Source of the DNA: Tritrichomonas musculus
Lineage: Eukaryota > Parabasalia > Tritrichomonadida > Tritrichomonadidae
NCBI GenBank assembly: GCA_039105265.1
Contig: JAPFFF010000007.1
Coordinates: forward strand, 2,914,001 to 2,978,000
Direction: 5' to 3'
Length of the DNA: 64,000 bases
Both the position numbers and the translations under genes were made by a program. Positions within the stretch are counted from its first letter, which is position 1. The number at the start of each line of letters is the position of its first letter. The notes beneath the pieces are model-generated. The model was not told the DNA's origin, did not search any database, and was given only the letters and a program-made list of their open reading frames with translations. Shown here one piece after another: positions 18,885 to 29,785 of this stretch.

Positions 18885-19035
18885 GGTAAAAAAGAAATTG
18901 TCGTTTGAATTTCTTTTTGATAAGTTTTTAATGAAAATATAATTAAAAAAGATATTTTATTTAGTTTATTTTAAGTTAGTAAATTTTCTAATTTGATATC
19001 ATTTTATAAATTTGTCAAAAGCTCTAGAACACTGC

Positions 19036-19842
19036 CCCGATACAGATTATCGGCTATTGCTTTCATGATTGGTTGTGTTCGAATCAACCGTGGAGCAGTC
19101 AAACGATCTCGTGGAAATGATATCTGCAATTGCAATGTTCCAGAGCTTTTGACTACTCCAATACCATTTATCGGCTATTGCTTTCATGATTGGTTGTGTT
19201 CGAATCAACCGTGGAGCAGTCAAACGATCTCGTGGAAATGATATCTGCAATTGCAATGTTCCAGAGCTTTTGACTACTCCAATACCGTTTATCGGCTATT
19301 GCTTTCATGATTGGTTGTGTTCGAATCAACCGTGGAGCAGTCAAACGATCTCGTGGAAATGATATCTGCAATTGCAATGTTCCAGAGCTTTTGACTACTC
19401 CAATACCGTTTATCGGCTATTGCTTTCATGATTGGTTGTGTTCGAATCAACCGTGGAGCAGTCAAACGATCTCGTGGAAATGATATCTGCAATTGCAATG
19501 TTCCAGAGCTTTTGACTACTCCAATACCGTTTATCGGCTATTGCTTTCATGATTGGTTGTGTTCGAATCAACCGTGGAGCAGTCAAACGATCTCGTGGAA
19601 ATGATATCTGCAATTGCAATGTTCCAGAGCTTTTGACTACTCCAATACCGTTTATCGGCTATTGCTTTCATGATTGGTTGTGTTCGAATCAACCGTGGAG
19701 CAGTCAAACGATCTCGTGGAAATGATATCTGCAATTGCAATGTTCCAGAGCTTTTGACTACTCCAATACCGTTTATCGGCTATTGCTTTCATGATTGGTT
19801 GTGTTCGAATCAACCGTGGAGCAGTCAAACGATCTCGTGGAA
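19036..19842 (-). repeat. Right satellite arm of second element, 121-bp monomer x 6.7
   Basis: Inverted copies of the monomer at 17344-17628, six full units ending at 19842 plus a partial inner copy. A degenerate start (GCTCTAGAACACTGCCCCG) at about 19020 blends into the core. Copies are almost identical. Confidence 0.9.
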
Positions 19843-20061
19843 AATTAAATTTTGGCGCTTTTTTAAAATAAAACTCAAACGTTAAATAATTCACCTTTTA
19901 AACCGTTTTATTTGTTCTCTCAAAAAGTTCATACGAACGATCAAATATCTTTCTCAAAAAGTGGATACACTTATTTGGTCGCACCCTTTCAAAAAGTTTT
20001 CGGTATGCTAACTTTTTTCGTGCCGATTTTAATAGACCCTGATTCTTCTGCCCAAAATCCA

Positions 20062-20783
20062 TGACCACCTATTCATACTTTTTTCAAGAAAATTTGAAAT
20101 AGATGCATTCAACTTTTTTGATCATGAAAACATCAAACAAAACTATTTATAAGAACTTCACATGCTATTTAACTTAAAAATATTTTTATAAATGCAGATT
20201 AAGAAATTACTAATAATATTATTTCCTAATATAGAAGAATAATTTGTTTTAATTTAAATAAACATCTTTTGTATAATGTTAACGTTAACATTTCGACTAA
20301 TTTATTAAGTGTTTTTTTGGATAAATCATATTCTAATTTTTATCTGAATTTCCAGTTTTTTGAATTCGTCTTATAAACATTTTTGTAACATAGCATTTTT
20401 AAAACATTTTATGCGTAATTTATCATAAAATTCACATCTCTCGTTGTTTTTACAGGTAAATATATACTATAACCGTTAAAAATGACCGTTAAAGTAGGGA
20501 CATTTGTCGCTGTTCCATTTGTCCCTACCAATATGACCGTTAACAGTGACCGTTAAAGCAGGGACATTGGTCGCTGCCCTAAAAATAATGCCAAAAAAGG
20601 TTTTGAAAATTGATTAAAAATGGTTAATTATTTTTATTTTGAGATGGTTAACAAAAAAACGTAACGAACAACATAATTTGGATTATCTTTCGCACGAAAT
20701 GGGCATGTCTTTGCATTTTAATAATACAAATTTATATATATAATCTTTAGAATTAATCATTATTTGGTTTCTTTATACATTAC
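20062..20783. other. Intergenic region with paired TGACCGTTA motifs and a dispersed repeat
   Basis: 20470-20566 holds two pairs of (T/A)(G/A)ACCGTTA motifs, each pair spaced 13 bp, followed by GTAGGGACA/GCAGGGACA. 20494-20528 is an inverted repeat with GTAGGGACA and TGTCCCTAC arms, and its inverse occurs near 4902. 20590-20725 is similar, inverted, to 3543-3663. There is no gene. Confidence 0.5.
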
Positions 20784-21530
20784 TCATTCTAATTTGGAAT
20801 ATATTAATCCTTTTTTATGTTTTTGATGGATTTTGTGCTTTTTTGAATTAGGTATCATTTGAAATATGCTATTGTTATTACTGTTATTATTATTGTTATT
20901 GTTATAGTTACTGTTAATATCATTGTTATTTTTTTCTTCTTTTGGTCTGTTCGTTTTTATAATTTTTATATTTTTTCTATCAGTTACATCAAATAATGTT
21001 TTGTAAATATGTCCGTTCTCATATGATTCTTGAATAAGAAATGCACCATACGAAAATCCTTCTGGTGGTAGAATGTTATATATAATATCATTATTATTGA
21101 TATTAATTATTTTTTTTAAATGATAAATCAAATTTTCCGTTTGTGTATAACGACAATATTCAATTGATGAATCGTATAATGCATTTAAAACAAATGGTGG
21201 GGAAAGTTTGAATTGAAATGACTTATTTGAGATAAAAATGCTAATAAGTTCTTTAATATTTTGAACATTTGGAATATAAATTGGAATAACCATATGTGCT
21301 ATAACTTCTAGTATAAATAATCCCTTTTTATGTTTTCTAAGAATTGGAGTTAAAGAGAAAGCATTACCTATTTTTTCTGGATCAATTTCAACGAGTACAG
21401 ATTTTCCAATTGCATAATTGTCTGAATAATAATCTTCTATCATTTTCTGTTTTTGTTCTACTCTTATAGCTTCAACTAGTTCTTTATTTCTTATAAATCT
21501 GAAATCTTCCAAATTTTGATGTTCTTGCAT
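20784..21530 (-). CDS. Hypothetical protein with Asn-rich tract
   Basis: A 248-aa protein that I do not recognise. Residues 1-185 are mixed alpha/beta with hydrophobic strands (GLFILEVIAHMVIPIYIPN). Residues about 200-225 are almost pure Asn/Ser, and the last 25 residues are strongly basic (KKHKIHQKHKKG). No signal peptide or convincing membrane segment. The ORF is clean and codon use is like its neighbours, so it is probably a real gene. It lies alone between transposon-rich regions. Confidence 0.6.
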   Translation of the reverse strand: MQEHQNLEDFRFIRNKELVEAIRVEQKQKMIEDYYSDNYAIGKSVLVEIDPEKIGNAFSLTPILRKHKKGLFILEVIAHMVIPIYIPNVQNIKELISIFISNKSFQFKLSPPFVLNALYDSSIEYCRYTQTENLIYHLKKIININNNDIIYNILPPEGFSYGAFLIQESYENGHIYKTLFDVTDRKNIKIIKTNRPKEEKNNNDINSNYNNNNNNNSNNNSIFQMIPNSKKHKIHQKHKKGLIYSKLE

Positions 21531-21855
21531 TAAAATAATGAAATAATTTTAAATTCATTTACCTCTAATGAATTTTTATTTATTCAAATTTGATTGCAAA
21601 ATAATTTATATAAAATACTCAAAAATAATTTTTTGGTAACTCAAATTCAAAATTTGATAAATAAATAGATGTTCCCGGATCAAATATTTCGGGTTGTAAA
21701 AGAGATTCAGAAATTATATTATTTATTTAATTATTTTATAATTTATATTTTAAAAGAAAGAGATATATTTTTAATAATTATATTTAAATAATTATATAAT
21801 CATGTTTTAGTATTTGAGAAAATAATCAATTTAATATTTGTATTGGTTATTTTAT

Positions 21856-22164
21856 TATAGTAAGACGATAAACGAGTAAACATCAGAAAAACCGGTCGAC
21901 ATCGTAAACTTTTTCATAAAATCGCACTCAAATATTTCATAAAGATGTTCAAAATTGAATGAAAAATGATATTGAAAAGGCTCTCAAATATAACTCAAAT
22001 ATCTTTTTAAAAAGTTCTAAAAAATTTTTAAAATTTTATAATGTCTACCGGTTTTTGAATAAGAATCATGGAAAAGTATTCCGAGTATTTCTATGAGTTT
22101 AATGAAAAAGTTGATGATGTCGACCAGTTTTTCGTGATGTCGACCGGTTTATCGTCAAACTATA
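21856..22164. mobile_element. Miniature TIR element with ACCGGTCGACATC motifs
   Basis: TATAGTAAGACGATAAAC on the left is matched by the complement of the right end, TATAGTTTGACGATAAAC. A second pair, ACCGGTCGACATC and GATGTCGACCGGT, lies just inside, and a further GATGTCGACCAG copy is internal. It is 309 bp with TA at the edges, which suggests a mariner-like miniature element. There is no ORF. Confidence 0.55.
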
Positions 22165-22464
22165 TATAGAAAATTTAATACAGTGGTGTTTCAAAATTGA
22201 AAAATGTTTTTTAACTAAAAAAAATCCACTTTTTGAAATTAATCTTTCTGAAAATATATAAACTTTTTCAAAAAAAATCGAAAAAAAAAATAATTTTGAG
22301 AAGTTTTATTTCAAAAAGTAGATTTTTTATTTTTGAATATTTATTGAATAACCCGATAACTTTTTGAATGTTTGAATAGAAATTTTATTTTATTTTTGAA
22401 TTGTTATTTGGATTGCTATTTTTAAAAAGTCGATTTTTTATTTTCTCAACGTTTTTGAATTATG

Positions 22465-22850
22465 GCATTTTTTAGATAAGTATGAAGTATTCAAATTTGA
22501 GTGAAAATCGTTATTTTTATAGTCAATTTTGAGGCAATTATTTTGGTTATTTTTGGAATTGAATGATGTAAAATTCCTTAAACAATCTATCTTGATAAAT
22601 AAAAGATATTTTTATATTTTAAATATAATTTATATTTATACATAAATGTAAATAAATTATATAAGATAAATAATAATGTATATTCATTATATTAATATAT
22701 AGATTTATTTGAAATATTCTATACCACCTGAATATCTACCTATCGTCAAATAATCAAAATAAACACCTCAATTTTGAATTAAAAAGCAACGAATTTCCCT
22801 CAAATTTGAATACTGCATACTCTTCTAAAAAACGCTGTATTATTTATGTT
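22465..22850. repeat. Decayed fold-back repeat
   Basis: About 95 bp at 22465-22560 is matched, with perhaps three quarters identity by eye, by the complement of 22747-22850. Shared pieces are TTTTTTAGA, AGTATTCAAATTTGAG and AATTTTGAGG. This is an old palindromic element. Confidence 0.45.
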
Positions 22851-23241
22851 ATTCAAATTCAAAATTTTATGTGAAAATATTTTTCCAAAATTTAAGTTAT
22901 CTCAATATCTGTAAAAAATAATAACAAATTGAGTAAAAGAGCTTCCAACACTATAATCTAAATTTAGAATCTTGAATATCATTAAAAAAATGTGACGTCT
23001 CCGCAACCCCTTGTTTTATATATTTTTTAAGGAATTAAATTGAATTTTTCGTTTCATCAAATGAAAATTACTTTTAATATTCATACTTTAAAATATTGTA
23101 TATATGATTTTTCTTAATATAGCATCCTGCTAACGCCAAAAAAACCCTAATATTAACGCCAACAGATACAATCTTTTATGAAAACATTATCTTAAATTAA
23201 ATAAGAGTAAACGATCAATTTTTACCTTTGTTTATATATTT

Positions 23242-24362
23242 TTAAGGGTGAGGGTCAAAAAAATCTTTCTGTTACATTAAACTTCACTGTATATAGATTC
23301 AAAATTATATAGGTTTTATATGTTAATTTTGCTTCTATACAGAGTTGTGCTTCATTTAAAATCCACTTTTTCAATACTTTTTAAAACTTTTTCAATGTTT
23401 TTAAAAATGAAGTTAAGCTAGATCAATATAAGATATTTCGTTGTTTTTTATGTATAATTATTTTTGGAAGCAATTGAAAAAGATCATTAAAGGAGCATAT
23501 TTTGAATTTTTTTCTTTGCAGCAAATATCTTTTTTATATTTGAAGTATAATTATCATAATTTTGTATTTAAGCATATGCAATGTTTTAATTATTTTAAAT
23601 ATTGTTATATTTTATAAAATAGATTCCAAAAAATTAAGTAGATATTGAAAAACAAATTCTTTAGAGGTATTCATATAGAGAAATTGACGAAAATTTGTAA
23701 TTTTGATCATATTTTCTTTATATTTATTTTGAAACTTAGAATGTACTTTAATGGATAAGAATTTTATACTCCTATTTTTGAGATATTTCTATTTTTTTTT
23801 TCTGAATAAGAATCGTTTTATAATTGAGAGGCTATATAATTTTTTTTATATAAAAATTGATGAAATATAAATATATATATAATTTTGTTTTATTAAATAT
23901 TATAGTATATATATTAATAACATTTTAATACTTATATGTTTAAAAAATATTTATTTTCTAGAGATACACTTGTTTATATTTTTTTTATTTTTTAAAAATT
24001 TTTAACTTTTTCAGTTATTATATTTTTTATATCGAAATAATAAACATTTTTTATCCTAGTAGTATTGTTATTAAAACATTATTTTATTTTATATATATAA
24101 TATATATTATATTTTATATACTATTTAAATTTTATATTTAAGTTTTACATTATATATTAAATAGATAAATTAACAAAAAACAATGAAAAATTCAATTAAA
24201 CGATGATTTTTAATTGAATTTCTAAAAGAATATGTTGCTTTGTATTGTGAATATTCTTTATTGTAAGCGGTTTTTTAAATTGCAAGGAAATCCCATTGAA
24301 TTTGTAAAATAATTATCAACTTATAAAAAATTATTTTTTTCCAGTTTGACCCTCACCCTTAA
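23242..24362. mobile_element. TTAA-flanked TIR element, 1.1 kb
   Basis: TTAA plus GGGTGAGGGTCAAA (23242-23259) is matched exactly by TTTGACCCTCACCC plus TTAA (24345-24362). The interior is extremely AT-rich with no ORF. The TTAA flank suggests a piggyBac-like, non-autonomous element. It sits about 160 bp downstream of the stop of the MFS gene. Confidence 0.6.
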
Positions 24363-24526
24363 AAAAATTATCGATCAAAATATACCTTATAATCTGTTTA
24401 TTTTCACTTTTACATTAGATTCTATAAGAACAATTAACAGCTACTAAATCATATAATAATAAATCATTAACATTATATGTATATCAATACAAAATAATAA
24501 TAAAAAATAAATAACAAACTATAAGT

Positions 24527-25931
24527 TTACTCAACAGTTTCATAATTTCGAGGATCATCAACTTTTGTTTTCTTACTTTTAACGAAGAGCAATAAAATTG
24601 CTCCAACAGCAAGATCACACATATTAAACACCCACAATCCATATTTGAAACCGTCAGGATTATGCTCACCAGACAAGTCATCTTTCAAACCGAAATGGTC
24701 GAGAATTTTACCAGTCACTGGCATGAAAACAATCAACGACACGAAAGCGAAACAGTTCAAACAACCCGTTACAGTTGCACCCATTGAAGGGTGAAAATTT
24801 TGAATACACAAAGGATAATTAACAGCTGCCAATCCTGTTGTAGTCAATGCGAAAACTGCCAACAATAGAATCACTACACCATACCTCAATTTCTCATGAA
24901 AGAATCCAAGAGGAATACAACACAAAATTGCAATAATAGTAATAAAAGAAGTTAATTTTTTAGATTTACAACAGATAAAAATTGGTAAATATGGATCAAG
25001 AAGAGATCCAAAACAGCCGCCGATAGAAAGGCCCAAAAGTGCATTACTCGCTTTAACAGAGTCGTAGCCAAAAACCTCTTTAAGATAAGGGCCATCCCAA
25101 ATACCGGCAACATTGTAACAGGCACCGTTCCCAAAAAATACAAAAAAGCCCATGAACCAGAGTGATGGATTGGAGGAGACCGTTTGTAAATTTTTGAGAA
25201 GTTTATGGAATTTCTCTGAAAAAGTGAGAGTGTTGACGGTTTTGGTGAGGCTTTCATTAACAGCTGGATAACCGTGAACGATAGGACTTCCCCTGACAAA
25301 AATTAAAATAATCAGTGAATTGAATGTGGCAAATATGGAAATTGAAAAAAAAACGCCAGCGCCAACCAATAAGTTTGGCAAGTAATGTTAATGGTGTTTG
25401 CGCTAGAAGGTTCCCACAGCCTGCAATGAAGATAAATAATCCTAATATTTTCGAATAGTGTTGAAGTGGAAACCAGTTTATTAGAATAGTATTGCATGGA
25501 CAAAACATTAATGAACAGCCAGCACCAACTATGAATCGTCCAATACATCCTATTAATAATGATTGACTTAGGCCACATATTACAGCCCCTATCGATGAAA
25601 TTATTGTACTAATTGTAATTAAATATGCTGGTTCGATAATATCTGATAATAATCCCGAAAAGGGTTGGAATAACGAATATGGATAATAAAACATTGAACT
25701 AAAAATGCCTAATTGAGATACTTGAACATGATATGCTGAAGCAAGTTCATCTGTTACAACTGTAGGACAAGCACGATGGAAATTAACAATTATATCTCCT
25801 ATCGATATTAGTATAAAAACAGAAATTCGCCTGAGTTGAAAATATGATCTTGGCTGAGATACCCCAATATCTGATGTGAGGGATGTAGGTGTTTCACTGA
25901 GAGAAAGTAATTCATCATTTGAAATTTGCAT
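24527..25931 (-). CDS. MFS transporter, split by one frameshift in an A9 run
   Basis: Two overlapping frames together make one major facilitator. The N-terminal frame (25257-25931) supplies the first half, with FHRACPTVVTDELASAY after helix 1 and FIVGAGCSLMFCPCNTI as the helix-4/5 region. The C-terminal frame (24527-25381) supplies a loop and a second half of six helices. Homology passes from one frame to the other at the A9 run at 25345-25353, so a one-base indel there explains the break. It is either an assembly error in a homopolymer or a young pseudogene. The RxxPxVxxDEL motif resembles bacterial-type MFS carriers; the substrate cannot be told. Expected location is a membrane. Confidence 0.75.
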
Positions 25932-26103
25932 TCGATCAAATAACGATAGAAAAATTGAATTAAAACAAAATTGAATTTGAATCTTTTCTTCATGGATTTT
26001 TACATTAAAAAAAGGTCAAAATTTACATATGAATCATTTCTAATTGATTTAGAGTGATAATTGTCATTTATAAAGAAAATTTTTTTTTATTTAATGAAAT
26101 TCA

Positions 26104-27595
26104 AAGGTAGGTCAACTAGGCCTTATTTTTTTTACATCACAAATACTATAAACGTCTTTTTAACGTCTTTTTTCGTAAAATAACGATTTTTTGATTTGTA
26201 GTATTAAGGAAACTTTTTGAATGCGAATAAATTTTTTTTTATTTTATGAAGAATCAAAAATAATATTATTTAATTTGAAAAACATTTTACTATTTTATCT
26301 TTTTATTTTTAAATTATTAAAAACATTTTTAATATAAAAAAATAATTGTAGATCAAGATAAAAATAAAAAACTAATATCGAGAAAATAACGTATTTACAA
26401 TTGTAATTACAATTGTAATTTTTAAACGGACAAGTTGTATACAATTGTAAATACAAAAACCAAGGCTTAAGGTCAACTCACCTATATAGATGAAAAATGA
26501 TTTCTAGTGGATTTTACTGCTTGGTTTTTATAACATATATTCTATATAAAAAATCATTAATTTTCCACCGACAACGAAAAAATAATTTTAATCATATAAA
26601 GAAAAATTTAAAATATTTATTTCGGAGCGCATTAATTTCCTAAAAATTGAATAGGTAAAAATTGAATAGAATAAAAAAAAAAACATTTACACTTATCTCT
26701 GAATTAACAAAATATAAATCTTATAAATAAGCAATATTATATTATATAAAATATGTAGAAAATAATAATTAATTTGTTAAAAAAATTAATGAAAAACAAT
26801 TTCATCATATATATCTTAATATTTTATTATATTTTCAGGAAATATGCTCAATATTAAAGATTTCTTTGATTTATTACTTAAAAGGCTGCAGATTATGATC
26901 ATTTACGTGACTGTTTCGATTTTTTATCAATTTAATTTTACCGGACTTGCCCGGATTTTCAATTTACCTGACTTTATTGCTCAATTCAAAATACATAATT
27001 TTATAATAAGTTTATTTTTTATTTAGCATTATTTCATCGTCATATAATCAGAATAGAATGTAGGTGATAGCTTGTTATTAGGTGGAATAATACTTAAAAA
27101 TTTTCTACGTAAATTCAAGTTTTCTTCTTTTAAACGCTCAATTTCATCTACTAAATTTTGCATTTTTTCCATTTTATTAATTTTGACAGAAGAAATATCA
27201 ATTCAATTTTTAAATCAAGCCAATTTTCAACATGAAGACGATGAATATCAATTCATTTTTATGAATATAAAAAAAACTTAAATATTTTTATATCCAGCGT
27301 TGGAATCGAAATAATATAAAATAAATTTTGTAATAGTTTTCCTTATAAAGATAATAGTAAAATATTTTCCATTTTTAATCTGTGAATTTAGAGAAAAAGA
27401 ATGATTAAAAAATAAAACATCAATAAAACTATAATAAAATCTTTTTTTTAATTTTTAAATTATTCAAAATGCTATTTTTATTTATTTAAAAGATAATAAA
27501 TATTATATTTAAAAATATACTCTAATTCTTATAAAGATATTCATAGATTATTTTTTTAAAAAATTGAATAGAATATTTTATGTTGACCTACCTTT
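26104..27595. mobile_element. TIR element with 9-bp TSD, 1.5 kb
   Basis: The left end AAGGTAGGTCAAC is matched by GTTGACCTACCTT at the right end. TGAAATTCA occurs directly on both sides (26095-26103 and 27596-27604), a 9-bp duplication as in MULEs. The interior carries a palindromic CAATTGTAATTACAATTG stretch near 26399 and short coding-like remnants but no transposase. It is non-autonomous. Confidence 0.6.
27027..27172 (-). pseudogene. Short coiled-coil ORF remnant
   Basis: A minus-strand frame of about 47 codons reads MEKMQNLVDEIERLKEENLN, then a short tail with SIIPPNNK before TAA. It has coding-like amphipathic composition. The sequence just upstream looks coding in another frame (HVENWLDLKIEL), suggesting a decayed, longer gene inside the element at 26104-27595. 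No family is recognised. Confidence 0.3.
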
Positions 27596-27604
27596 TGAAA
27601 TTCA

Positions 27605-28524
27605 TTATGAATAATTGGCATTATTCAAATTTGTAATATTTTATTTTTTGTTTAATTACTATTTTATTTTTACAAGATATATAATATTTCTGTTATTTTC
27701 ATAAAAAAACAAATAATTATATTATTTAATTCTTTTTTATGAGATATATCAAAAATAGATTAAGATATTCGATCAATATAAATTTTATTTATTTTTGAAT
27801 AGTTACCAGATATTTTTTTAACAGATATTTTTAAAAATGGATAGCATAGTATAAATCAAATGATATTCTTAATTGATATTAAAAAAATATTCCTTGAATT
27901 TCTTTTCAAAAATAATAATTTTCATGATTTGAAGTAAATAAATGCATAAATATATTTATAATATAAAAAACTGGTTATATAAAAATAGTTAACTTAAAAA
28001 TTTTTTATATTAGAAAAAATAAATCTTACAATTTCATTGAAATATTGAGAGTTTTTTGTAGGAAAAACGTATTATTTTGATAAGAGAATAAAAAGTTATT
28101 AAAAATAAAATATATTAAAAATAGTAAAATATATATTAATTATAATAATTTATATATTTATTTTATACTTAGTACGATAAATATAATATATCAAAATATT
28201 AAATATTGCTTAAAAATTGCTAAAAAATATTAAAAATTACCCAATAATAGGAAAATGAAAGTTTAAATCTTGAAAATATAAATAAATGTTTATATAAAAT
28301 GTTTATAGATAGATTAATTGTCAATATCAAAAAATATGATTTTCGATGTAGTTATATATCCAGACAGGATCATTATTCCCTTTTGAGGTTATATAATATT
28401 TTAATCAGTATTAATAGCTAATAATTAAAACACCATTATATTTTCGATTAGTCAAAAAAACAGAAATTTAGGGGGTTTTATTTTTGATGTTATCACATCA
28501 AATTTTATAAAAAATTTCACAAAA
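27605..28524. other. AT-rich spacer
   Basis: About 0.9 kb of very AT-rich DNA. I see no gene, inverted repeat or RNA. Confidence 0.4.
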
Positions 28525-28743
28525 ATGGCTGAAAGCCAACCAAATAATTCTAATATAAGAGATATACTAGATGCATATTTTGATCAGCTATCAGAGAATG
28601 AAGGAAATGAAAAAGAAGAGATCAAGAAACATATAATTGAAACAATGAATAATATAATTAATATAATCATTATTTTCTATTATATGAATTATATAAAAAT
28701 TTTTCAGGTAATTATTCAAATATTATCATTTATAAATTTGTAA
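28525..28743 (+). pseudogene. Possible 5' gene fragment
   Basis: A 72-codon ORF starts like a host gene (MAESQPNNSNIRDILDAYFD, followed by an acidic helix to about residue 40), then runs into Ile/Asn-rich AT sequence with no coding character. It may be the N-terminal stub of a gene whose 3' part has been lost. The family is not recognised. Confidence 0.3.
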
Positions 28744-28913
28744 AATATTCAGATATTATTTGGTCGTTTTTATTTCAAAAAAATGAAACCTTTGAAAATA
28801 TATATAATCGTAATGGCCAATTATTTTTCTCATAACTGCCAATTTTTAAAAAGTTTTTTATTTCATAAAATTTATTAAGTATTTTCTAACCATTTTAATA
28901 AATATATCATAGG

Positions 28914-29233
28914 GTGGCACAAGCTGGGCCAAAAAAGGAAAAATGGGTTAAAAAATTTTTATCAAATGGGCTTAAAATTTGAGAGGAAAATTTTTGAACC
29001 TATAACGATCAATAAAGGTCAAAAAATTGCTTTTTTGAAGAATCATTAAAAAAATCTGAGCTAAAAAATGAACTTCAAAAAATTAAATTTTGAGAGAAAA
29101 CTTAATTAAAATGATGAGTTCTAATGAGATTTAAATAATATATTATTTATTTAATTGTATTAAATTTAATAATCATATTTTTATTGCATTTTTTTTGCTT
29201 TGGATTTAAGATATTAATAGACAAGTGTGCCAC
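28914..29233. repeat. Possible miniature element with GTGGCACA ends
   Basis: GTGGCACA at 28914-28921 is matched by TGTGCCAC at 29226-29233. Only 8 bp are paired and no duplication is clear, so this is weak. The right end overlaps the hairpin at 29231-29257. Confidence 0.25.
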
Positions 29234-29257
29234 TTTTTGAGCTTTGCTCAAAAAGTG
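29231..29257. repeat. Perfect 12-bp-stem hairpin, copy 2
   Basis: CACTTTTTGAGC and GCTCAAAAAGTG around loop TTT. It matches 15417-15443 at 26 of 27 bases, and the flanking GC and TCC are also shared. Confidence 0.7.
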
Positions 29258-29337
29258 TCCATTACTCCTTCACTCATATTTTTTGAAAATAAAATATTTC
29301 TTCATTCATTCATTTTCTTTGTCTCATTTGACTCTAT

Positions 29338-29767
29338 TCATTTTCAGCTTTTTACCATCATTATAATCATTTTCTTCACTATTATCTATTTTTTCACTAT
29401 TTTCTTCACTACAATTATCATCTTTTTCACCTTTTTCTTCATAATCATCTTCTTCTGCTTCGTCATCATTATCTTCCCCCTCTTCATTTTCACTATCATC
29501 TTCATTTTATTCATCATCTTCTACATTTTCACCTTCTTTATTTTCATTTTCTTCTTCTTTATTTTCATCTTCATCTTCATCTTCTTTATTTTCATCATCA
29601 TCTTCTTCTTCTTTATTTTCATCTTCATCTTCTTTATTTTCATCATCATCATCTTCTTCTTCTTTATTTTCATCTTCATCTTCATCTTCTTTATTTTCTT
29701 CTTCTTCTTCTTCTTTATTTTCATATGTGTGTGGAAACTCAAAATTATTCAAAATCAAACAAGTCAT
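29338..29767 (-). pseudogene. Acidic low-complexity gene with an in-frame stop
   Basis: A minus-strand frame opens with MTCLILNNFEFPHTY and then consists almost entirely of Glu, Asp, Asn and Lys repeats (ENKEDEDEDENKEEE). A TAA stops it at about 29507, but the same frame continues with acidic sequence ending ...KKLKMNRVK near 29338. The acidic character on both sides of the stop suggests one nonsense change in an older, longer gene. The DNA is a (TTC/TCA)n microsatellite, so slippage could also explain it. Confidence 0.35.
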
Positions 29768-29785
29768 AGCTCATTGTATACTTAA

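Larger units (their letters stand above)
17134..20052. mobile_element. Second satellite-armed TIR element (MULE-like, 2.9 kb)
   Basis: Flanked by perfect 9-bp duplications CAAAATCCA (17125-17133 and 20053-20061). The outer TIRs (17134-17343 and 19843-20052, 210 bp each) begin GGCA and show one mismatch by eye. Inside come inverted tandem arrays of a 121-bp monomer unrelated in sequence to that of the 9.8-kb MULE: about 2.4 copies on the left and 6.7 on the right. The core holds no transposase, only a nested repeat and a degraded short ORF, so it is probably mobilised in trans. A 9-bp duplication and the shared design argue for a MULE-type element; the near-perfect TIRs argue for a recent insertion. 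Confidence 0.85.
21531..24483. other. 3-kb gene-free region with miniature elements
   Basis: Very AT-rich. It contains a TIR element at 21856-22164, a decayed fold-back at about 22465-22850 and a TTAA-flanked element at 23242-24362. No coding region is supported. Confidence 0.5.

Noticed and set aside
24952-25299. Separate small genes inside the MFS region (115-aa and 88-aa frames)
   Set aside because: They are shadow frames of the transporter coding sequence with no family match.
26844-27281. Two plus-strand ORFs of 60 and 69 aa
   Set aside because: Low-complexity hydrophobic translations inside a transposon. The minus strand there has the more coding-like remnant.
28690-28720. Spliceosomal intron in the ORF at 28525 (TTTTTCAG followed by GTAATT)
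   Set aside because: It lacks the conserved trichomonad 5' GTAYGT and the extended ACTAACACACAG-type 3' motif, and no coding sequence resumes after it.
29225-29785. 186-aa plus-strand ORF rich in Phe and Ile
   Set aside because: It is the antisense of an acidic repeat; the composition is an artefact of the trinucleotide microsatellite.
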